From an uncultured Cellvibrio sp. (GTDB lineage: Bacteria; Pseudomonadota; Gammaproteobacteria; Pseudomonadales; Cellvibrionaceae), in the NCBI GenBank assembly GCA_946886255.1, contig CAMPIG010000013.1, forward strand, positions 1-27,996: a DNA stretch of 27,996 bases, in the 5' to 3' direction. Of the stretch, positions 24,578-27,996 are shown piece by piece. The position numbers and the translations under genes were made by a program. Within the stretch, counting starts at the first letter, position 1, and each line of letters begins with the position of its first letter. The notes under the pieces are model-generated. The model had not been told where the DNA came from. It saw nothing but the letters and a program-made list of their open reading frames with translations, and did no database searches.

Positions 24578-25537
24578 TTACGCCAGTGGAACAACGGCAA
24601 TTAACTGGTCAATCGCCTGGTCACTGTTAACCCCGGTGGCTTCGGCCTCAAAGGTGAGAATCAGCCGATGACGCAGACAATCGTGAATGACCGCCTGTAC
24701 ATCATCGGGGCTGACAAAATCCTTGCCTTGCAGCCAGGCATAAGCGCGGGAGCAGCGATCGAGTGCGATAGTCGCGCGCGGGCTGGCGCCGTACTCGATC
24801 AGGTTGGCCAGGTCTTCGTTGTATTGCGCAGGGCGACGGGTGGCGTTAATCAACTGGACGATATATTCCTCAACCGTCGGCGCCATGTGCATCGCGAGGA
24901 TTTCCTTGCGTGCCATACCAAGGGTGACCTGGCTGACAGTCGCCGGTACTTCCGGTGCGATAGCTGCGGCTTCATTGCGTGCCAGTTGCAGGATGCGACG
25001 CTCGGCATCAACACTGGGGTAATCCACCGTCACATGTAGCAGGAACCGGTCGAGTTGGGCTTCGGGTAGCGGGTAGGTACCTTCCTGCTCAATCGGGTTT
25101 TGGGTAGCCATCACCATAAACAGGGGCGGCAGCGGATAAGTCCGGCTACCCACGCTCACCTGGCGCTCGGCCATGGCCTCCAGCAGCGCGGACTGTACCT
25201 TGGCCGGGGCGCGGTTGATTTCATCAGCGAGGACCAGGTTGTGAAAAATGGGGCCAGCCTGGAATTCAAAGGTGCCGTGTTCGGGACGATAGATATCCGT
25301 GCCGGTCACGTCAGAAGGTAATAAGTCAGGTGTAAATTGAATGCGGTGAAAGTCACCTTCAATCGCTTGGGCCAGGGTTTTGATGGCTTTGGTCTTGGCT
25401 AGGCCGGGAGCTCCTTCCACCAGCAAGTGGCCGTCAGCCAGTAATGCTATCAACAGTCGTTGGTTCAGGTGTTCCTGGCCGATGATTTGATTGTTGAGCC
25501 AGGTGTAGAGCGTTTGGATCTGCTGATAAGCCTGCAT
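24578..25537 (-). CDS. MoxR family AAA+ ATPase
   Basis: The 319-residue protein has Walker A GAPGLAKT (42-49), Walker B LVLADEINRAP (D105, E106) and sensor 1 MATQNPIEQEGTYPLPEAQLDRF with an arginine finger-like RF. MoxR ATPases act as chaperones that load or remodel partner proteins, often those with VWA domains, such as BatA and BatB below. The ATG at 25535-25537 has AGGTGA upstream. It heads the operon, 299 bp from the divergent gdhB start. Within the MoxR group it appears closest to the MRP subfamily found with bat genes, but I cannot place it firmly. Confidence 0.95.
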   Translation of the reverse strand: MQAYQQIQTLYTWLNNQIIGQEHLNQRLLIALLADGHLLVEGAPGLAKTKAIKTLAQAIEGDFHRIQFTPDLLPSDVTGTDIYRPEHGTFEFQAGPIFHNLVLADEINRAPAKVQSALLEAMAERQVSVGSRTYPLPPLFMVMATQNPIEQEGTYPLPEAQLDRFLLHVTVDYPSVDAERRILQLARNEAAAIAPEVPATVSQVTLGMARKEILAMHMAPTVEEYIVQLINATRRPAQYNEDLANLIEYGASPRATIALDRCSRAYAWLQGKDFVSPDDVQAVIHDCLRHRLILTFEAEATGVNSDQAIDQLIAVVPLA

Positions 25538-25680
25538 GGATAGGGATCACCTTTTGCTGTGGTTTGTTACATTGAACAGGGATGTAATAAAAATTCCGGT
25601 CGATTCATGCGACGCTGGATAGACCTGTCATAGTGATGGCAGTTCCCGGATTTTTCAACGGCTTCGCTGGCTCTGCTCAG

Positions 25681-25731
25681 TTAATCTTCAACCCGCCCAA
25701 TTATTCTTCAAATAGTTCAGCTAATCTTAAA
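25681..25731. repeat. Three 11-bp direct repeats at exactly 20-bp pitch
   Basis: TTAATCTTCAA (25681-25691), TTATTCTTCAA (25701-25711) and CTAATCTTAAA (25721-25731) start exactly 20 bp apart, about two helical turns. The unlike spacers rule out recent simple duplication. This is the layout expected for tandem binding of a regulator. Confidence 0.6.
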
Positions 25732-25751
25732 CACAGGGCTAGCGTGAGTTG

Positions 25752-25769
25752 GCGCAAATGCATTCGCGC
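25752..25769. promoter_or_regulatory. 18-bp near-perfect palindrome upstream of gdhB
   Basis: GCGCAAATGCATTCGCGC matches its reverse complement at 16 of 18 positions, centred on ATGCAT. It lies 68 bp before the gdhB start and could be an operator. Confidence 0.4.
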
Positions 25770-25796
25770 AAAATTTAACGGGATTTTTGCGGTCCC

Positions 25797-25816
25797 ATAA
25801 CCCGTGGTTATTTTTT
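25797..25816 (+). terminator. Terminator-like hairpin in the gdhB leader
   Basis: ATAACC (25797-25802) pairs with GGTTAT (25806-25811) around CGT and is followed by T (to 25816). It ends 10 nt before the Shine-Dalgarno of gdhB. The stem is short and AT-rich, so attenuation is only possible. Confidence 0.4.
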
Positions 25817-25836
25817 GAACTCACCGGGAGGTGTCT

Positions 25837-27996
25837 GTGGACAGACGATTAACCAATACGCAAGATTCCGGCACTTTTTTTCACGAGCTGCGCGAATACG
25901 CCGCGCAACAATTGTCACCGTCTGAAGAACAAGCGCTGTTTGCTTTTGCTGAACAGTTCTTTGATCGTTATCCCCTCGAAGAACTTGACGGTCGTCATCT
26001 CAGCGATATATTCGGCGCGGTGTTTCAGTATTGGCGATTTTTGCAGCAGTATGATCGAAAGGCGCCGAAGATTCGTGCGTTCAATCCCAATCTTGAAGAA
26101 GACGGTTGGGTTTGCCCGTATACCGTGTTGGTGGTCTTGCAGCGCGACATGCCATTCCTGGTCGACTCTATCCGCATTGAACTGAATCGCCGCAACATCG
26201 CCATTCACGCCATCAAAAGTACGGTTGTTGCCGTCGCGCGCGATGCACATCATCAATTACAGGCGCTCGCACATCGCTCTCGCGCAGAGGGCGAGGGTGA
26301 ACTGGAAAAAGAAGCGCTGATTGTGTTGGAGATCAGCCTGCGCACGGAAGAACATACCTTGCACGATCTGGTGACCGGCATTGATTCCGTTCTGGCAGAA
26401 GTCGATGTGGTGGTGGCGGATTACCAGCCTTTGGTCGAACGCGCACTGGATGCTGGGGAAAATCTCAATCTGGCGCGTCATGCTGTTGTGGCAGCGCAAG
26501 TAGAAGAGAGTCAGGCTTTTCTGCGCTGGGTTGTGGATAACCATTTCACCTTCCTCGGTTACGCCGAATATGAATTTGGCGAAGAGGATGGCGTTAAATT
26601 GTTGCGTGAACGGGTGGATAAACGCTTGGGCGTCTTCAGTCTCAAAGGCAGTGCGCCTAACGTCAGCGACGTGCACCATTTCAACAGTGGCATGGCGCGC
26701 TTTCATTTAGCGCCCCAGGTGCTAACTTTTTCCAAATCGTCCGTGCGTTCCCGTGTGCATCGCCAGGCGTACTCGGATTACATTGTGGTGAAACGCTTTA
26801 ACGCGGCCGGGGAAATTTGTGGCGAAGCGCGTTTTCTCGGGTTGTATACCTCAGCGGTTTACACTATGAGTCCGCGCCATATTCCATTGATCGATGCCAA
26901 GGTGGCGAAAGTATTTGAACGCAGTGAACTGGACCCTGACAGTCACGACGGCAAAGCCTTGCAGCAGATCCTCGATAATTTTCCGCGCGATGAATTATTT
27001 CTCAGCACCAGTGCCGAGTTATATGAGCTGGTCACTGGGGTTGCACGCATCAACGAGCGTTACATGGTACGCCTGTTTATGCGCAAGGATTTATTCGGCA
27101 AGTTTGTTACCTGCCTGGTATACATCCCGCGCGATGTCTTTACCACGCGCTTGCGATTGAAGATTCAGGCATTGATTGGCGAGGTACTGGGCTCACAGGA
27201 ATGTGAATTTACCACCTGGTTTTCCGAATCCATCCTTGCGCGTGTGCACCTGGTGTTCAAGGTCGACCCCAATGAGGCATTGAATTACGACCAGCAGGAA
27301 CTGCAAGCGCGCATTGTGGCTATAACGCGGTCTTGGGACGACGATTTACAGGATGCTTTGCTCGATGCGCATGGCGAAGAAAAAACCATGGAAGTACTGC
27401 AACAATACCGCGAAGCGTTTCCTTCTGCTTATCAGGAAACCTATGATTCCCGCACCGCCGTACACGACATTGACTCTATTGCTGAGTTGCGTGATGTTCG
27501 CGATATTGCCATGAGTTTTTACCAACCGGCAGGTGCGGAAGATCATGTTTTACGTTTCAAGATATTCCACCTGAATACGACCCTGGAACTGTCTGATGTG
27601 ATTCCCATCCTGGAACATATGGGGTTGCGGGTTATTACGGAAAATCCCTACGAAATTCGGCGCCGGGATGGTTCAAGAGTATGGCTGCACGACTTTACCT
27701 TGTCCCATAATTTATCCGAAGCAGTTGACGTTCACGCTGTCAGGAAAAATTTTCAGGAAGCCTTTGAAGCTATTTGGCACAAACGTACCGACAATGATGT
27801 ATTTAATCGCCTGATTTTGAGCGGGCGGCTCAATTGGCGTGAAGTGATGTTGTTTCGCGCCTACGCCAGTTATATGCGTCAAACACTGTTTAATTTTACC
27901 GAAAGCTATATCGCGACTACCTTGGTCAATCAGATAGCTATTACGCGCAATTTAATTGCCTTGTTCAAAGCTAAATTTGATCCGCGCCTTAACGAG
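25837..27996 (+). CDS. gdhB: NAD-dependent glutamate dehydrogenase, large type (partial, N-terminal part)
   Basis: The frame runs 720 codons to the window end without a stop. Full proteins of this family have about 1600 residues, so the catalytic dehydrogenase domain lies outside. The visible part has the typical N-terminal blocks (VLQRDMPFLVDSIRIELNRR, VDNHFTFLGYAEYEF, YTSAVYTMSPRHIPLI, LYELVTGVARINERYMVRLFMRKD, YIPRDVFTTRLR) with ACT-like regulatory domains. The enzyme oxidises glutamate to 2-oxoglutarate with NAD+, feeding carbon into the TCA cycle. The start is a GTG with GGGAGG at 25826-25831, 5 nt upstream. I use gdhB as in pseudomonads. The leader signals suggest regulated expression. 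Confidence 0.95.
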   Translation, partial: MDRRLTNTQDSGTFFHELREYAAQQLSPSEEQALFAFAEQFFDRYPLEELDGRHLSDIFGAVFQYWRFLQQYDRKAPKIRAFNPNLEEDGWVCPYTVLVVLQRDMPFLVDSIRIELNRRNIAIHAIKSTVVAVARDAHHQLQALAHRSRAEGEGELEKEALIVLEISLRTEEHTLHDLVTGIDSVLAEVDVVVADYQPLVERALDAGENLNLARHAVVAAQVEESQAFLRWVVDNHFTFLGYAEYEFGEEDGVKLLRERVDKRLGVFSLKGSAPNVSDVHHFNSGMARFHLAPQVLTFSKSSVRSRVHRQAYSDYIVVKRFNAAGEICGEARFLGLYTSAVYTMSPRHIPLIDAKVAKVFERSELDPDSHDGKALQQILDNFPRDELFLSTSAELYELVTGVARINERYMVRLFMRKDLFGKFVTCLVYIPRDVFTTRLRLKIQALIGEVLGSQECEFTTWFSESILARVHLVFKVDPNEALNYDQQELQARIVAITRSWDDDLQDALLDAHGEEKTMEVLQQYREAFPSAYQETYDSRTAVHDIDSIAELRDVRDIAMSFYQPAGAEDHVLRFKIFHLNTTLELSDVIPILEHMGLRVITENPYEIRRRDGSRVWLHDFTLSHNLSEAVDVHAVRKNFQEAFEAIWHKRTDNDVFNRLILSGRLNWREVMLFRAYASYMRQTLFNFTESYIATTLVNQIAITRNLIALFKAKFDPRLNE

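Larger units (their letters stand above)
25538..25836. other. Divergent regulatory region between moxR and gdhB
   Basis: No gene is visible in this 299-bp stretch. It holds an IR TTACAT-N9-ATGTAA (25567-25587), three direct repeats of a TTAATCTTCAA-like sequence at 20-bp pitch (25681-25731), a near-perfect 18-bp palindrome (25752-25769) and a hairpin with a T-run (25797-25816). I found no convincing sigma70 -35/-10 pair in either direction. Confidence 0.6.

Overview
The window looks like a chromosomal segment of a gammaproteobacterium. Codon use, protein families and gene order (nadK, metallophosphoesterase, rhomboid, YeaC-like, pepN, then a MoxR/Bat cluster divergent from an NAD-type gdhB) resemble the Pseudomonas/Cellvibrionaceae group. 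I recall a similar order in pseudomonads but could not check it here. There is no insertion sequence, phage gene, CRISPR array or rRNA, so this is mostly ordinary core genome. The more interesting material lies in the intergenic regions and in a few poorly known genes.

Layout. Positions 1-4120 hold the tail of an acidic protein and a DUF2489 membrane protein on the plus strand. They converge on trmA, a lipoprotein and an orphan PAS histidine kinase on the minus strand. Positions 4314-4590 are a compact tRNA operon (strong promoter, tRNA-Val, tRNA-Asp, terminator). A 600-bp stretch follows whose only good coding signal is a 27-codon, very acidic micro-ORF with an ideal Shine-Dalgarno. Positions 5147-8768 carry an uncharacterised coiled-coil protein with a Cys/His tail, a PLP-dependent ACC-deaminase/D-cysteine-desulfhydrase-like enzyme, and a tandem cyclic-nucleotide-binding plus rhodanese protein. 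The last of these overlaps tail to tail with a minus-strand DUF1853 gene. The DUF1853/nadK interval is dense in inverted repeats and has a terminator with no obvious gene to end. Positions 9940-15797 carry nadK, a metallophosphoesterase, a rhomboid protease, a YeaC-like protein and pepN. A 152-bp nested inverted-repeat element sits downstream of pepN.

Positions 16220-18154 encode a chemoreceptor without a ligand-binding domain, coupled to a separate membrane-anchored NIT-like sensor protein. This looks like a split receptor. Positions 25537 down to 18225 form a minus-strand operon: MoxR AAA+ ATPase, DUF58, DUF4381, BatA, a BatB-BatC fusion with a long Gln-rich linker, and BatD. Several genes in it overlap or nearly abut. 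The products probably form an envelope-associated complex in which MoxR acts on the MIDAS-containing VWA proteins. From 25837 to the window end is the N-terminal half of a large NAD-dependent glutamate dehydrogenase. Its leader has three 11-bp direct repeats at exactly 20-bp pitch, a near-perfect palindrome and a hairpin followed by a T-run.
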